Origin: an uncultured Gammaproteobacteria bacterium
GTDB lineage: Bacteria > Pseudomonadota > Gammaproteobacteria > Pseudomonadales > Pseudohongiellaceae
Assembly (NCBI GenBank): GCA_903926285.1
Contig: CAIYIP010000236.1
Coordinates: 1-6,344, forward strand
Reading direction: 5' to 3'
Length of the DNA: 6,344 nt
The stretch's first letter is position 1, and every line of letters starts with the position of its first letter. The position numbers and the translations under genes are program-made. The notes under the pieces were generated by a model that saw nothing but the letters and a program-made list of their open reading frames with translations, searched no databases and was not told where the DNA came from. Shown here piece after piece: positions 5,682 to 6,344 of this stretch.

Positions 5682-5790
5682 TTGCTGGATTGCCCCGGCT
5701 TTGTAAGGCTGTAAGCAACTAAATATGTACGACCCGAATGTTTGATGATTGCAGACCAAGGCGCTGCTGATGCAGGGCAAGAGTACTTAG

Positions 5791-6297
5791 ATGCGTAACA
5801 CAACTTTTATATTGATGATCATGTTATTGCTGCCACTGAAAGCAATGGCGCAGCCTGGTATTGACTGGGAGGATCTGTCCGATGAGCAGCAACAGTTGCT
5901 GGAACCCTTTGCAGAGAATTGGAATCAGCTTCCCCCGGAGCGGCAATCGAATTTGCGCAATGGAGCCGATCGCTGGCAGGGCTTGTCGCCTGATCAGAGG
6001 CAACAAGCACAGCAGCGTTTTCAGGACTGGTCACAGCGCAGCCCGGAAGAGCGCAATCAGATTCGTGAACGCTATGAACGTTTTAGCGACTTGAATCCTC
6101 AGCAACAGGGCGCGATTCGTGAGCGTTTCCGCGATTTTCAGAATATGCCGGAAAACCGCAGGCGGGCGCTGCGTGAGCGCTTTCAAAGCCGGCCGGGTCC
6201 CCAGGACAGGCCATTTTTTGATCGTCCCACTCCGGATGGTGCTCCTCCTCCACCTCCACCTCCACCTGAGGGAAGACCTCCGCGCGAAAGGCGTTAG
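5791..6297 (+). CDS. DUF3106-like secreted protein with six 18-residue repeats and a polyproline tail
   Basis: The protein has 168 residues. The signal peptide is residues 1-20, with cleavage expected after AMA. Six tandem 18-residue units follow at 27-44, 45-62, 63-80, 81-98, 99-116 and 117-134. A typical unit reads L-x-P-E-x-R then an R-x-R-F/Y helix ending in Trp or Phe; examples are QGLSPDQRQQAQQRFQDW and SDLNPQQQGAIRERFRDF. The tail contains eight consecutive prolines (152-159) and ends in basic residues. This fits DUF3106 proteins, which I recall downstream of ECF sigma and DUF3619 genes. It should act in the periplasm. The LSPEQR-type motifs recall the LTxxQ motifs of Spy/CpxP/ZraP stress proteins, but relationship is not shown. 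It lies 109 bases after the membrane protein gene on the same strand, with only a weak ribosome site. A sensor or target role for the sigma system is inferred. Confidence 0.75.
   Translation: MRNTTFILMIMLLLPLKAMAQPGIDWEDLSDEQQQLLEPFAENWNQLPPERQSNLRNGADRWQGLSPDQRQQAQQRFQDWSQRSPEERNQIRERYERFSDLNPQQQGAIRERFRDFQNMPENRRRALRERFQSRPGPQDRPFFDRPTPDGAPPPPPPPPEGRPPRERR
6244..6267 (+). repeat. Polyproline codon tract of eight prolines (CCT/CCA repeat)
   Basis: Eight Pro codons alternate mainly CCT and CCA, a simple hexamer-like repeat prone to length change by slippage. It lies nine codons before the end of the secreted repeat protein. Runs of three or more prolines normally need elongation factor P for translation. 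Confidence 0.7.
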
Positions 6298-6344
6298 CGA
6301 TGACGAAGCGGGGAAGTTAGTTGTCCTGCTTCTGTGCTGATTCA
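6298..6344. other. 47-base tail with no recognisable gene start
   Basis: An ATG at 6300 opens only six codons before TAG. No convincing start, ribosome site or terminator is seen. By the gene order I recall for this locus type, an RDD-family membrane protein could lie just beyond the edge, but nothing here shows it. Confidence 0.3.

Noticed and set aside
6300..6320. Start of a next gene at ATG 6300
   Set aside because: The frame ends after six codons at TAG, so it is not a gene start.

Overview
The window looks like chromosomal DNA of a free-living gammaproteobacterium, possibly of the Cellvibrio or Pseudomonas type. The basis is moderate GC content, Shine-Dalgarno-led genes, a GhrB-like dehydrogenase, and a sigma factor / DUF3619 / DUF3106 gene order that I recall from gamma- and betaproteobacteria. 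No search was run, so both the lineage and the family names rest on recognition of motifs. I see no tRNA, rRNA, CRISPR array, insertion sequence or phage gene.

Left part (1-1754, minus strand). A large gene runs off the left edge. It encodes a lipoprotein cytochrome c with three CxxCH haem sites, of the type that carries electrons from periplasmic or membrane dehydrogenases. Upstream of it on the same strand, across a 185-base gap, is a 159-residue soluble protein of unknown function.

Middle part (1755-4051, plus strand). A 197-base divergent intergenic region holds three CTGGTGA heptamers and a possible extended -10 promoter. It leads to a TauE/SafE-type membrane transporter and then a D-2-hydroxyacid dehydrogenase of the glyoxylate/hydroxypyruvate reductase type, with a complete active site. 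After the dehydrogenase come two short hairpins and what seems to be the surviving C-terminal third of a DUF3237 gene, a likely deletion remnant.

Right part (4079-6297, plus strand). Four genes probably form one functional group. The first is a small exported protein with a twin-arginine-like signal and a fold signature resembling S24/LexA peptidases but without the serine. Next is an ECF-type sigma factor, preceded by a 14-codon reading frame that has a strong ribosome binding site and lies in the same frame. Then comes a single-pass membrane protein (DUF3619-like) that overlaps the sigma gene by ATGA and is a candidate anti-sigma factor. Last is a secreted protein (DUF3106-like) built from six 18-residue repeats with a polyproline tail. 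The likely logic is envelope sensing: the periplasmic repeat protein and the membrane protein would control the sigma factor. That logic is inferred from gene order and topology.

The most interesting points are the stop codon between a well-supported start and the sigma factor, the apparently catalytically dead exported S24-like protein next to the sigma operon, and the uncharacterised sigma / membrane / repeat-protein module itself.
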